Source: Paenibacillus sp. 481 (GTDB lineage Bacteria > Bacillota > Bacilli > Paenibacillales > Paenibacillaceae). Taken from it: a stretch of 64,000 nucleotides of DNA. Every line of letters starts with the position of its first letter. Position 1 is the first letter of the stretch. Where the stretch lies: NCBI RefSeq assembly GCF_021223605.1, contig NZ_CP075175.1:2980001-3044000 (forward strand), read 5' to 3'. The notes below the pieces were generated by a model. That model saw only the letters and a program-made list of their open reading frames with translations, searched no databases and had not been told where the DNA came from. The translations under genes and the position numbers were made by a program. Of the stretch, positions 36,305 through 44,312 are shown in pieces.

Positions 36305-37393
36305 ATGAATTTGAAACGATTAACCGTTATTGCTGTATCGGTAGCTTCATTGTTATTGATGCCTACGATGACTTGGGCAAAGGAAGGGATTATTAACGCT
36401 AAAGGAAGCTGGAGTGCTGCTCCTAAGTTTGAACACGTAAAGGAAGCGTCGGGTGGACTATATGCGGCTGCGGTGAATAATGGGACGGATACGAACGTCT
36501 GGGGCTATATCGATGCAAAAGGAAAATGGGTTGTTAATCCTGAATTTTCATATGTAGGTTCCTTTGCTGCAAACGGTCTTGCTCCTGCTGGGCAAAATGG
36601 GAAGTACGGATTTATTAACAAAAAAGGAGCATGGGTCATTAAACCGCAGTTTGCATATACAGGCGAATTTTCTCCTAACGGGCTGGCTGTGGCATCTGCT
36701 AAAGTTGGAGCGGATAAATACAAAATCGGCTATGTTAACAGTAAGGGGCAGTGGGTCATCAAGCCGCAGTTCGAACCCGTTGAAGCAGAGACAGATTGGA
36801 TTACCGATCGTTCCTTTGCTGCCAATGGGCTCGCTTGGTCTTATAAGGATGGCAAACAGGGCTATATTAATAGTAAAGGCCAGTGGGTGATTAAGCCCCA
36901 ATTTTCTATCGCCGATTCCTTTAGTAAGAACGGTCTTGCTCCTGCAAAGTTGAATGGAAAAATGGGCTTTATTAATAGCAAGGGGAAATGGGCCATTAAG
37001 CCACAATATGAGCAGGCGTACAAATTTGTAGATGGCATTGCTAAGGTTGTAGTTAGCGGTAAAGTGTCTTACATTAATGAAAAAGGCAAGTTCCTATTCA
37101 AAACGAACTATACGGAAGCTGGCGACTTCCATCAAGGGCTCGCTTGGGTATTGGTGGGAGAGAAGATCGGCTATGTGAATACGAAGGGTAAGCTTGTCAT
37201 TAAGCCGACCTTTGAACCGGAGTATGGCATGGAGACGAGTGCGGGCGACTTCAAGGCAAATGGTCTGGCACCAGCTATGCTGAACGGCAAATGGGGCTAT
37301 ATTAACAAACAAGGCGTGTGGAAGATTAAGCCGCAGTTTATGTGGGGAAAAGATTTTACGCCAGCGGGCTTAGCTGTGGTGGGCGTCGAGTAA
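36305..37393 (+). CDS. Secreted WG-repeat protein
   Basis: 362 residues. The signal peptide (KRLTVIAVSVASLLLMP) ends near MTWAKEG (~26). The rest is seven to eight WG (KWG) repeats of about 35-45 residues with the core GY(I/V)N.KG.WVIKPQF, e.g. GFINKKGAWVIKPQF and GYVNSKGQWVIKPQF. Such beta-rich repeats are widespread in secreted proteins of unknown function, probably binding or structural. AGAGGTG precedes the ATG. Single gene with a terminator. Confidence 0.88.
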   Translation: MNLKRLTVIAVSVASLLLMPTMTWAKEGIINAKGSWSAAPKFEHVKEASGGLYAAAVNNGTDTNVWGYIDAKGKWVVNPEFSYVGSFAANGLAPAGQNGKYGFINKKGAWVIKPQFAYTGEFSPNGLAVASAKVGADKYKIGYVNSKGQWVIKPQFEPVEAETDWITDRSFAANGLAWSYKDGKQGYINSKGQWVIKPQFSIADSFSKNGLAPAKLNGKMGFINSKGKWAIKPQYEQAYKFVDGIAKVVVSGKVSYINEKGKFLFKTNYTEAGDFHQGLAWVLVGEKIGYVNTKGKLVIKPTFEPEYGMETSAGDFKANGLAPAMLNGKWGYINKQGVWKIKPQFMWGKDFTPAGLAVVGVE

Positions 37394-37398
37394 ATTGT

Positions 37399-37444
37399 AG
37401 GTCGAGTGCGGGGGCGGATTGGTTCCCGAGCTCGACCTTTTTTT
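37399..37444 (+). terminator. Terminator of the WG-repeat gene
   Basis: Stem AGGTCGAG/CTCGACCT with an inner GC-rich helix, then TTTTTTT. Confidence 0.82.
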
Positions 37445-37509
37445 GCGTTTGGCGCGGGTTGCGCGAGCTGCATGGGCTGTAGGTAGTTTGCTGCGTGTGC
37501 GCTGATGGC

Positions 37510-37728
37510 GCGAAGGTGGCCGAGCGCAGCTCGAGCGACAGCACGGAGCGGTTATTTTCTCGAAGAGCTTCAGGAGTAAGAAGCTGCTCATCCTCAAATT
37601 TTCGGTGCAGTGGCATCCACTCGTGAAGTGTGCCCACAGGGATATTTAACTTACGCTACGTTCTTTGTTTGCTCTTGAATATATTTAACGGTTTGCATCT
37701 TGAATTCATCGTTATATCTTTGTCTCAT
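37510..37728 (-). pseudogene. IS3-family transposase OrfA remnant
   Basis: Read on the minus strand from ATG 37728: MRQRYNDEFKMQTVKYIQEQ then TKNVA and a stop. In another frame it continues LNIPVGTLHEWMPLHRKFED, then EQLLTPEALRENN. Together these match the N-terminal HTH of IS3/IS911 OrfA (EFK..AVKY......VA..LNI..GTLH.W), with a short deletion and frameshift in the middle. No OrfB, inverted repeats or target duplication were found, so only a fossil remains. Confidence 0.7.
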
Positions 37729-37827
37729 TTTACCCGCAACGATACTCATAAGCTTCAATATGGGCCCGATAGCGGATTCACAGTCCAGAAGGGGCGAGCA
37801 GCAGATGAGGGGCTACATACTTGAGTA

Positions 37828-38295
37828 CTAAGAAATATATTCTGCAGCAGGGTGTACAGGACGACCAACTACTGGAGATGACAGAACAATAGAAGTAGTC
37901 AGTTTGCCATACGGAACTAGCGCATCCACTAGCAAAGTCAGACTGTCCATGTCTGCAACATATGCTTTCATAAAATAGCTGAAGGCACCCGTTACTCTAT
38001 GGCATTCAGAAACGCTTTCGATTTCTTTAGCGATTTGTTCAAATTGGGAGCATGGTATTTTAAGCTCGCTAACTTGAATAAACAGCAGCATACGAAGGCC
38101 AAGTGTCGCTGGTGGTACGACTGCGGTAAACCCCGCGATAATCCCCTTCTCCTGCAGTCTTAGCATTCGTTCCGATACGCTGGGGCGGCTGAGCGATAAT
38201 TGCTTCGACAACTCACTTACTGTCATGCGACCATCCTTTTGCAGTAGCTTCAATAGTTGAATATCTAATTTATCCACGGATATCACATCTTTCAA
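37828..38295 (-). CDS. Lrp/AsnC-family transcriptional regulator
   Basis: Up to 155 residues. The N-terminal HTH is LDIQLLKLLQKDGRMTVSEL, then SKQLSLSRPSVSERMLRLQE; the C-terminal ligand-binding RAM domain spans about 70-145 (VTGAFSYFMKAYVADMDSLT). The long frame starts at a TTG (38295) with a distant GGAG; GTG codons just inside are alternatives, so the exact start is uncertain. It is divergent from an amino-acid permease, which it probably controls in response to an amino acid. Confidence 0.87.
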   Translation of the reverse strand: MKDVISVDKLDIQLLKLLQKDGRMTVSELSKQLSLSRPSVSERMLRLQEKGIIAGFTAVVPPATLGLRMLLFIQVSELKIPCSQFEQIAKEIESVSECHRVTGAFSYFMKAYVADMDSLTLLVDALVPYGKLTTSIVLSSPVVGRPVHPAAEYIS

Positions 38296-38461
38296 AGTGT
38301 AGTCTATACTCCTAATTTACATGCAAAATATAAAGAGAAATGGATAAATAAATGCAATTATTTATGTAGTGTTGCGATAAGATTTATTATATTTTATTTA
38401 GCGTTTTGATTTCAAATCCATACACATCTAGCAGCTCGTAAAATGGGTAGGAGGGAAAGAA

Positions 38462-39733
38462 GTGAATCCGAACAAACCATCTATTTCGGTATGGCAGGGC
38501 ATTGCACTATATGTAGGAGCTGTTGTCGGCTCTGGTATTTTGATTTTACCGGGCATAACAGCTGGAATAGCGGGGGCTAATGCCCTCATCGCATGGATAG
38601 GTATGATTTTGTTAAGTATCCCGTTAGCTTTTACCTTCGCTTTTTTAGCACGCACATATCCAAGTGCAGGTGGAGTTGCTACGTTCGTTGAAAAGGCATT
38701 CGGTACATACGCAGGTGCTGTAATCGGCTGGTACTATTTTATTGCCGCTGCTGTGGGGCAAATGATTGTGCCATTGACAGGCGGTCTATCTGTCATGTAT
38801 GCCCTTGATCTGCCGCTAGAGGCTGCCTATATTATAGCGGGGGGAACTGTACTTATTGCTGGATTAAGCAATTATGTCGGACTTAACATAAGCGGCAAAG
38901 TCCAGCTAGCGATAAGCGGGCTTACCATGTGTATTTTGCTGCTGACCATTGTGCTGGCGGTTCCCTTGATAGAACCGGACAATTTCGAGATGCAGCTATC
39001 TGGCAGTGCGTTATCTTCAATAGGCGTGGCGGGAATGCTCATTTTTTGGTCTTTTTTTGGCTGGGAGGCGATTTCCAGCCTTGCGCCTGAATTCAAACAT
39101 CCAGAGCGGGATCTTGTTCGAGCAACGTTGGGAGCCCTCATCATCGTAGGCGTATTGTACTTTGGAGCGGCTGTTGCTGTTATTGGCACACAAGCGTATA
39201 CAGCAGGCAGCGGAGCTGAACAAGAAGCGGCAAATAGCGCGTCATTTATCCAAGTGATGGTCAAGACAACAGGCGTACACGGCGGGTATGCGACAGCGGT
39301 AGTCGCTTTGCTGATCTGTATCGGTACGACGAATGCCTATGTTGCTGGCATAAGTCGACTTGGCTACTCGTTGGCACAAAGCAAAGTGGCGCCGTCTTGG
39401 CTTGATTATAGGCACGGCAAGTATTTAACTCCGACACGTGCAGTTGTATTTGTGGGTGCTGTTGCGTTATTAGGACTCGTGATCACTTATATTTTTAAGG
39501 TAGGGTTAAACACGTTGATTCATATCCCAAATTCCTTAGGAATCGCAACATATGTGTTAGGGGCTATGGCAGGAGCTAAATTGTTACGAGCTCGGTTTGA
39601 AAAATGGATGGCCGCTGTCACGAGCACGATTTGCCTACTGGCGTATCCGTTTGTAGGTGCTTTTATTCAAATTCCTATCGTGGTAGGCGTTTGTTGCGTG
39701 GCGTATGTATTTTGGAGAAAAAATAGACCTTGA
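38462..39733 (+). CDS. APC-family amino acid permease/exporter
   Basis: 423 residues with about 12 membrane segments. The family signature GAVVGSGILILPGITAG lies in TM1 and YPSAGGVATFVEKAFG follows TM2. Its short form and lack of long tails resemble YjeH/YfnA-type carriers. It starts at the GTG at 38462, with GGAGGGA 8 nt upstream. Divergent pairing with an Lrp regulator suggests amino-acid-responsive expression, often seen for exporters. The substrate is unknown. Confidence 0.87.
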   Translation: MNPNKPSISVWQGIALYVGAVVGSGILILPGITAGIAGANALIAWIGMILLSIPLAFTFAFLARTYPSAGGVATFVEKAFGTYAGAVIGWYYFIAAAVGQMIVPLTGGLSVMYALDLPLEAAYIIAGGTVLIAGLSNYVGLNISGKVQLAISGLTMCILLLTIVLAVPLIEPDNFEMQLSGSALSSIGVAGMLIFWSFFGWEAISSLAPEFKHPERDLVRATLGALIIVGVLYFGAAVAVIGTQAYTAGSGAEQEAANSASFIQVMVKTTGVHGGYATAVVALLICIGTTNAYVAGISRLGYSLAQSKVAPSWLDYRHGKYLTPTRAVVFVGAVALLGLVITYIFKVGLNTLIHIPNSLGIATYVLGAMAGAKLLRARFEKWMAAVTSTICLLAYPFVGAFIQIPIVVGVCCVAYVFWRKNRP

Positions 39734-40034
39734 CCAATGTGGTTATAGTTGATTAGTATAGACCTAACAATAAACGGAAGGATGATATGCGCACATGAAG
39801 TTCTAATCCTGTTTTTGAAGAAAAATATTCGTTAATAATTGTACAGTTACCAGTTTGATTAGGAGCGGTATGCGGCGGCGTTCGTGCTGTTGTATACGTG
39901 GGGACCGAGGTCAAGTTAGGGTGCTTGTTAACGATGTCTTTTTCTGAATAGGGTTAGTCATGTGCTTATATCATCAAAAAGCTGCAATAGATGCCCACTT
40001 TGTGCGGGGCTGTCTTTTTGAGTAAGTGCTATTT
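39734..40034. other. Leader region before the macrolide kinase gene
   Basis: TTGACC (39730-39735) with TAGTAT 18 bp downstream is a possible promoter. A 17-codon open frame starts at 39782 but its GGAAGG touches the ATG, so translation is doubtful. Nothing else is recognisable. Confidence 0.3.
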
Positions 40035-40068
40035 AACTCCTATTCGGAAACGGAATAGGAGTTTTTTT
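40035..40068 (+). terminator. Terminator or attenuator just before the mph-like gene
   Basis: A perfect 11-bp stem AACTCCTATTC/GAATAGGAGTT and a run of seven T end 45 nt before the start codon of the macrolide kinase. This is too close to be only the terminator of the permease 300 nt upstream, so an attenuator is possible. Confidence 0.75.
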
Positions 40069-40112
40069 GTGCTTATTCCGGTGGATTACACAAATGAGAG
40101 GTGGATGTTTCC

Positions 40113-41084
40113 ATGACAATGAATAGTGAACCTAAACAACATAATCTTGAGAGCATTATCGAGCTGGCGAAGCAGAATGGGATTCAGGTCGATGCAGAAC
40201 GTGCAGAGTTGAATGAGTCAGGAGCTGACTTCCTTGCAGTTGTCGCTGCCGATGCGGACGGTGTGACGTGGGTGCTGCGTACACCAAGACGGTCTGATGT
40301 ATTGAAGAGAGCTGCATATGAGAGCAATGTGCTAAAGCTAGTTCGTGAGTATTTACCGGTTAATGTACCGGATTGGCAAGTGAACACACCAGAGCTGATC
40401 GCATATCCGATACTGGAAGGCACTGTAATTGCCACGATAGACATGGAAATTAGAGATTACGTGTGGCAAATTGATAAGGAAGCACCGTCCGAGCTGTTCG
40501 TCGATTCATTTGCGCAAGCGCTTGTGGCGCTGCACGGGATTAGCCATGACGCGGCAGCCATAGCAGGTGTGCGGGTGCAGCAGCCGCGCGAGGTACGGCA
40601 AACCCTTATTGAGCAGATGGAACAGGCGAAGCGGGAATTTGGCGTTGCAGACGCTTTGTGGGAGCGTTGGCAAAATTGGCTTGCGGATGATTCGTACTGG
40701 CCGACGCATTCGGCGCTTATTCATGGCGACCTGCATCCAGGGCACATTTTGGTTGATGACAGTCAGCGTGTTACGGGGCTCTTAGATTGGACGGAGGGGA
40801 TAGTCGCTGATCCAGCTTCTGATTTTTCGGCCTACTATGCGACATTAGGTGAGGAGGCGCTTGTACAGTTGCTAGAGCGTTATGAACGCGCTGGAGGCCG
40901 TGTGTGGCCGCGAATGCGCGAGCATATTATCGAGTTGAGGGCTGCTTTCCCTGCTTTGATCGCGGTATTTGCCTTACAGACGGGCGAGGAGATGTATATG
41001 GAGATGGCTCGCGAGGCACTGGGAGTGAAAACAGCAGAGCCTGTAGAGTCTTCAGAACTTTCTGCCGCAGAGACGGATAATTGA
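40113..41084 (+). CDS. Macrolide 2'-phosphotransferase, Mph-family
   Basis: 323 residues strongly resembling Mph(B)-type kinases, which inactivate macrolides by GTP-dependent phosphorylation of the desosamine 2'-OH. Features: NESGADFLAVVAADADGVTW near 30, VLRTPRR carrying the nucleotide-binding region, the catalytic HGDLHPGHILVDD near 209, and the metal-binding LDWTEG near 229. The C-terminal helices (REHIIELRAAFPALIAVFAL) also match. The ATG at 40113 has AGAGGTGG at 8 nt; a GTG at 40101 is possible. Likely intrinsic macrolide resistance; substrate range is not readable. Confidence 0.9.
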   Translation: MTMNSEPKQHNLESIIELAKQNGIQVDAERAELNESGADFLAVVAADADGVTWVLRTPRRSDVLKRAAYESNVLKLVREYLPVNVPDWQVNTPELIAYPILEGTVIATIDMEIRDYVWQIDKEAPSELFVDSFAQALVALHGISHDAAAIAGVRVQQPREVRQTLIEQMEQAKREFGVADALWERWQNWLADDSYWPTHSALIHGDLHPGHILVDDSQRVTGLLDWTEGIVADPASDFSAYYATLGEEALVQLLERYERAGGRVWPRMREHIIELRAAFPALIAVFALQTGEEMYMEMAREALGVKTAEPVESSELSAAETDN

Positions 41085-41122
41085 TGTATGACTGGTGGCT
41101 GAACGCATAAATAGGTTATGAA

Positions 41123-41166
41123 AGGGGATGTCCCAAAGTAGGTTTAACTACTGCGGGACATCCCGT
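41123..41166. terminator. Hairpin after the mph-like gene
   Basis: Stem GGGATGTCCC..AGTAG paired with CTACT..GGGACATCCC; the T-run is poor (GTTTATTT). Confidence 0.6.
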
Positions 41167-41522
41167 TTATTTAAACATGATTGATTACCAAGCTAAGTGC
41201 GAGAGTAAGATGACTTATGTGTTACGGCTCTAGGTTCACTTACCTTTGTCAATGGTCAGAATGAAGCTGGATCGGGGCCTGAGCGTGTAAGGATTAGAGT
41301 AGGGCAATTCTTCATATGGACTTCTTTCTCTGACTCGTCACTATGAAGAATCTTTAACTAAGTCATTCCATACAAAAACCGACAAAAACAAACAATAGTT
41401 CACTTAAATTAGTTCCATCAACACAATAAATATCGGACTTGGGTACTATTCCGATCATTTTGTTAATATATTATATTATTTGTTAAAAAAAGTAAATATG
41501 AAAGGGGGAGATAGAGCTACTT
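41167..41522. other. Intergenic region before the small acidic protein
   Basis: AT-rich, no gene seen. A TATATTATATTATTT stretch near 41466-41482 could hold a -10 box for the following pair, but no good -35 was found. Confidence 0.35.
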
Positions 41523-41852
41523 ATGATTACTCTGAAAAAACATGAACTGAAAGGCCACGATGTTTTTGAGATTATGCGAGGAAAACTAAAAGAAGCGCAT
41601 TGGTTGGAAAGTTCAATATTTATCACAGATGAATGCTTTGAAAACACCGAATTAGGTGATGTGTTGACGGAGTTACTTGATCATTTTAACTACTATGGAC
41701 CAACAGAGGTCAACAGATCTGACTGGGAAAACATAAAGAAAACAGTTTATTGTTCTAGTTCTGAAATCACAAAACAACTAGTTTCTGAAATTGATGAATG
41801 GGCTGAGGAATGCTTTGAACTTGAACCATGTTTTACGATATGTGGTGTTTGA
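41523..41852 (+). CDS. Small acidic protein, candidate immunity protein
   Basis: 109 residues, unrecognised. It is acidic (clusters such as TDECFENTELGDVLTELLDH and EIDEWAEECFELEPC), has no signal peptide or membrane segment, and is therefore cytosolic. It lies 26 nt upstream of a secreted protein with a toxin-like C-terminus, an arrangement typical of effector/immunity pairs. That role is inference. The SD GGGGGAGAT is ~10 nt before the ATG. Confidence 0.6.
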   Translation: MITLKKHELKGHDVFEIMRGKLKEAHWLESSIFITDECFENTELGDVLTELLDHFNYYGPTEVNRSDWENIKKTVYCSSSEITKQLVSEIDEWAEECFELEPCFTICGV

Positions 41853-41878
41853 CTATTTTGTAGATAGGGGAGAATAAG

Positions 41879-42604
41879 ATGAGATTAAAACTTAATTCGT
41901 ATTTATGTTCCCTTCTTGTCATGATTATGTTGTTTGCAAGCGGTACGAATGTATTTGCTTCAGGGATTCCTATCCACGGCAGTGATCAGTATACTCCTAA
42001 AGTGACTTTAGAAGAAGACACAATTGAACCTCTCCCAAATGCAATACCAATTACACTTACTCCATCACATGAGAGATTGGTTGTACATGTTGGTAATATT
42101 GGTGTAGACCCTCTGGATAGTGTAACGGTAACTGGAAGCGCTACGGATTATGGTACTCTAGCCCCTCAAACAGCTAAGGTTCCTCCGGTCATTGGAACAA
42201 GTTTTGTGTGGAATGTTCCTATGACAAAGGCCGTTATGAACTACTATGTAACGATTACTGTAGTTGACGGCAGTCAAACACGTGTATTATATGGGAGTGC
42301 AAAATTAGAGTTTTCTGAAAGCCACTTAGCAGCACTCGGTTGGAATGCAGGGACTTTTTCCTCAAGAGGAGCTTCACTCAATTATCACTTTTCAAAACAC
42401 CGCGCAGAGGTGAATGCGGCTAATATGCATGATTATATATTTGCTGCTGGAACTTGTAGACAAGACGTTATAAATAATCCATCGAATTACAGAAAAACAG
42501 CGAATTCCGGAAGTATACCGGCACATAAATACAAAAACAACAACGATGGTCGGTTTATCATATTGACTGATAGCAATAATGAGATATTAAGCTTTGGTAG
42601 GTGA
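41879..42604 (+). CDS. Secreted protein with toxin-like C-terminal domain
   Basis: 241 residues. The signal peptide (LCSLLVMIMLFASGTNVFA) ends at about residue 28. Residues 30-150 form an Ig-like beta region (VTVTGSATDYGTLAPQTAKV). The last ~75 residues (LNYHFSKHRAEVNAAN, ... KYKNNNDGRFIILTDSNNEI, LSFGR) resemble small C-terminal nuclease-like modules of polymorphic toxins that begin with an H-x3-H...E motif and end in I-x-F-G. I cannot name the family. AGGGGAG lies 7 nt before the ATG. Confidence 0.65.
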   Translation: MRLKLNSYLCSLLVMIMLFASGTNVFASGIPIHGSDQYTPKVTLEEDTIEPLPNAIPITLTPSHERLVVHVGNIGVDPLDSVTVTGSATDYGTLAPQTAKVPPVIGTSFVWNVPMTKAVMNYYVTITVVDGSQTRVLYGSAKLEFSESHLAALGWNAGTFSSRGASLNYHFSKHRAEVNAANMHDYIFAAGTCRQDVINNPSNYRKTANSGSIPAHKYKNNNDGRFIILTDSNNEILSFGR

Positions 42605-42614
42605 AACAATAAAG

Positions 42615-42650
42615 AGAGTAACCGTGTAATAATGTGGTTACTCTTTTTGC
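42615..42650 (+). terminator. Terminator of the candidate toxin operon
   Basis: Stem AGAGTAACC/GGTTACTCT followed by TTTTTG, 10 nt after the stop. Confidence 0.82.
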
Positions 42651-42751
42651 GTACGCCTGTCATGGGTATTTTTGGGACTCCTTTTTCTATGCCCGAAAAA
42701 TCTTGTTAAATCTATGATTTTTAAAATTGATTCACCCTCACACAAAATGAA

Positions 42752-42787
42752 AACGAATCACCCTATGATTTTAGAGTGATTCGTTGC
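42752..42787 (-). terminator. Hairpin downstream of the SUKH gene
   Basis: Stem AACGAATCAC/GTGATTCGTT; on the minus strand it is followed by TTCATTTT. It is about 145 nt beyond the SUKH stop, so the link is tentative. Confidence 0.5.
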
Positions 42788-42932
42788 TGATGCTTCGCGA
42801 TGTCGCGACAACCTATATATTTTAAAAGAGAAGAGTAAAAACAAGAGAATGGTCGCTTATGTTCCTATTGCTCTTTGCGGAAGTTTCAATAAAAAACATA
42901 TAAGCAAGTACCCTTGTATACAGACGAATAGC

Positions 42933-43520
42933 CTATTGTGTTGGAGTTGGTTGAGCAATCTTCCAGTTCCAATAATCAAAACCATTAGCGATTATCAAAT
43001 GCCCGAGCCATTGCGCAAAGTTAATCTGCAAGTAGGCGTTGACCCAGCCTGTGTTACCTGCTAAATATAGGCCTGCTGCCGTTTCTCGAATGCAGAATCT
43101 AGTTGATTGACTACGAGCGATAGTCAGATGATGCGGATGATGTGGACTGCTTGTTTCTAATTGCTCGGCTAGCTGTTCCAAACTGAATATTTCAATGCCA
43201 GAATCTGTACCAACACTAAATAACCTAGCCCCATTATGAATCTTTAAAAATTCGATGTAATCACTGTGGAGCATGAATTTGTATTGATCGTAAAAGGCAC
43301 GAAGTTGATCTGTGGTTGTTGGTGGATGGAATGAGAATCTTGCAACATGCCAATTGCCGTACACATCAGGGATAACCAAGCTGTTGTTATTCAGTCGCTT
43401 TTTCAAACCTTTAAGAATCTTAGTCGTCATGTAATTGCTCAACGAACTGCTCCCTTTCACGGCTATATTCATGGGCATATTTAAGGGGCTGCGAGTCTCG
43501 ATGGTTATGGTTTGGCGCAT
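42933..43520 (-). CDS. SMI1/KNR4 (SUKH) family protein
   Basis: Up to 195 residues. The SUKH core includes TTDQLRAFYDQYKFMLHSDY, then IEFLKIHNGARLFSVGTDSG (about 70-108), matching the family pattern D-Y-x2-F-L-x3-N-G. SUKH proteins are frequent immunity proteins for secreted nuclease toxins. It faces the candidate toxin gene at 41879, which strengthens a conflict-system reading. No good SD precedes the ATG at 43520; internal ATGs at residues 15 and 17 are possible starts. Confidence 0.72.
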   Translation of the reverse strand: MRQTITIETRSPLNMPMNIAVKGSSSLSNYMTTKILKGLKKRLNNNSLVIPDVYGNWHVARFSFHPPTTTDQLRAFYDQYKFMLHSDYIEFLKIHNGARLFSVGTDSGIEIFSLEQLAEQLETSSPHHPHHLTIARSQSTRFCIRETAAGLYLAGNTGWVNAYLQINFAQWLGHLIIANGFDYWNWKIAQPTPTQ

Positions 43521-43581
43521 GCAAAATGAAAAAAGAAATTGTTATGCACGATTTTGTATGCTCTAGATGAATCAGTTTTTC

Positions 43582-43833
43582 TTAGTGGCTGCGTCTATTC
43601 ACGGTAGGCGTAGCCTTTACTTCGTCACAAGCAATAGAATCACCCCTCTCGAAAAATTGATACCAACTAAATCCGAGAGCTTCTCCAATTCGCATGGCTA
43701 CTTGAACACTCGGATCGCGTCTACCCCTTTCGATGTTGGAATAGGAGCTGCGATTAATGTCGGACATAGTGGCCACTTCTTTTTGTGTCTTAGCTCCTCT
43801 AAGATGAATGAGCCATTTACGTGGCTGAATCAT
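43582..43833 (-). CDS. XRE-family HTH regulator
   Basis: 83 residues consisting mainly of a lambda-repressor-type HTH: GAKTQKEVATMSDINRSSYS, then NIERGRRDPSVQVAMRIGEALG (about 13-54). There is no sensor domain. It overlaps the Spo0E-like gene upstream by 4 nt (ATGA), so the two are translated together. Target unknown. Confidence 0.85.
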   Translation of the reverse strand: MIQPRKWLIHLRGAKTQKEVATMSDINRSSYSNIERGRRDPSVQVAMRIGEALGFSWYQFFERGDSIACDEVKATPTVNRRSH

Positions 43834-44015
43834 TGTAGAGTCCCCCTTTCATTCATTCTGGCCCAGACGTTTTTTTGGAACTGCAACACGTAAATGTCTA
43901 GCTCTTGGCTGATTTGCACGACGCGTTCATTGGTTAAACTGTGGTGTTCGTCTACTGCCCTTACTAACTGGTCCTTGAGTTTTTGAATTTCATTAAGAAG
44001 ATAATCATTTCCCAT
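43830..44015 (-). CDS. Spo0E-family aspartyl-phosphate phosphatase
   Basis: 61 residues with the Spo0E motif SLTNERVVQISQELDIYVLQ (about 26-45), including the S-x3-D-type SQELD signature. In Bacillus such proteins dephosphorylate Spo0A~P and delay sporulation. GAGGAGG lies ~12 nt before the ATG. It is co-transcribed with an XRE regulator and lies just downstream of a quorum-sensing-like receptor operon in the same orientation. Confidence 0.8.
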   Translation of the reverse strand: MGNDYLLNEIQKLKDQLVRAVDEHHSLTNERVVQISQELDIYVLQFQKNVWARMNERGTLQ

Positions 44016-44144
44016 TTCAGCGTAAAGGCCTCCTCATGAGAAGTCTTTATATATGAATAGTAAATATTGCTGGTTTAATTTCTTTTTTGTAGAAAAATGT
44101 AGTTCTTATGATATAATCTTCATTTCGTCATTTAACAACAAAAA

Positions 44145-44169
44145 ATCCCCTAGCTTTTCGCTAGAGGAT
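44145..44169 (-). terminator. Terminator of the receptor-propeptide operon
   Basis: On the minus strand: stem ATCCTCTAGC/GCTAGGGGAT followed by TTTTTTGTTG, about 40 nt after the propeptide stop. Confidence 0.85.
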
Positions 44170-44208
44170 GCCTAATCCATATTCTGTTGTTTCCAAGTGT
44201 GGATCAGG

Positions 44209-44310
44209 TTAAGGAAAATGTACAACTGGAGAATCAGCAGTACTCGTATTCATTGGAGTTGGCGAAAAAATAACGATTACTGCAAGTAACACTACAGCTA
44301 ATTTCTGCAC
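44209..44310 (-). CDS. Secreted signalling propeptide (Phr/NprX/PapR type)
   Basis: A 33-codon gene not found by length-limited scans. It begins GTG at 44310, 2 nt after the receptor stop, with the SD GAGGAAGG inside the end of the receptor gene. The product starts MQKLAVVLLAVIVIFSP (basic then hydrophobic, a signal sequence), followed by TPMNTSTA and the C-terminal DSPVVHFP. S-T-A before Asp26 would fit signal peptidase cleavage, leaving an 8-residue peptide. The position, size and layout are those of propeptides paired with RRNPP receptors. Confidence 0.8.
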   Translation of the reverse strand: MQKLAVVLLAVIVIFSPTPMNTSTADSPVVHFP

Positions 44311-44312
44311 AA

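Noticed and set aside
39782-39835. 17-codon leader peptide upstream of the mph-like gene
   Set aside because: The GGAAGG directly touches the ATG, which is too close for initiation, so it is not listed as a gene.
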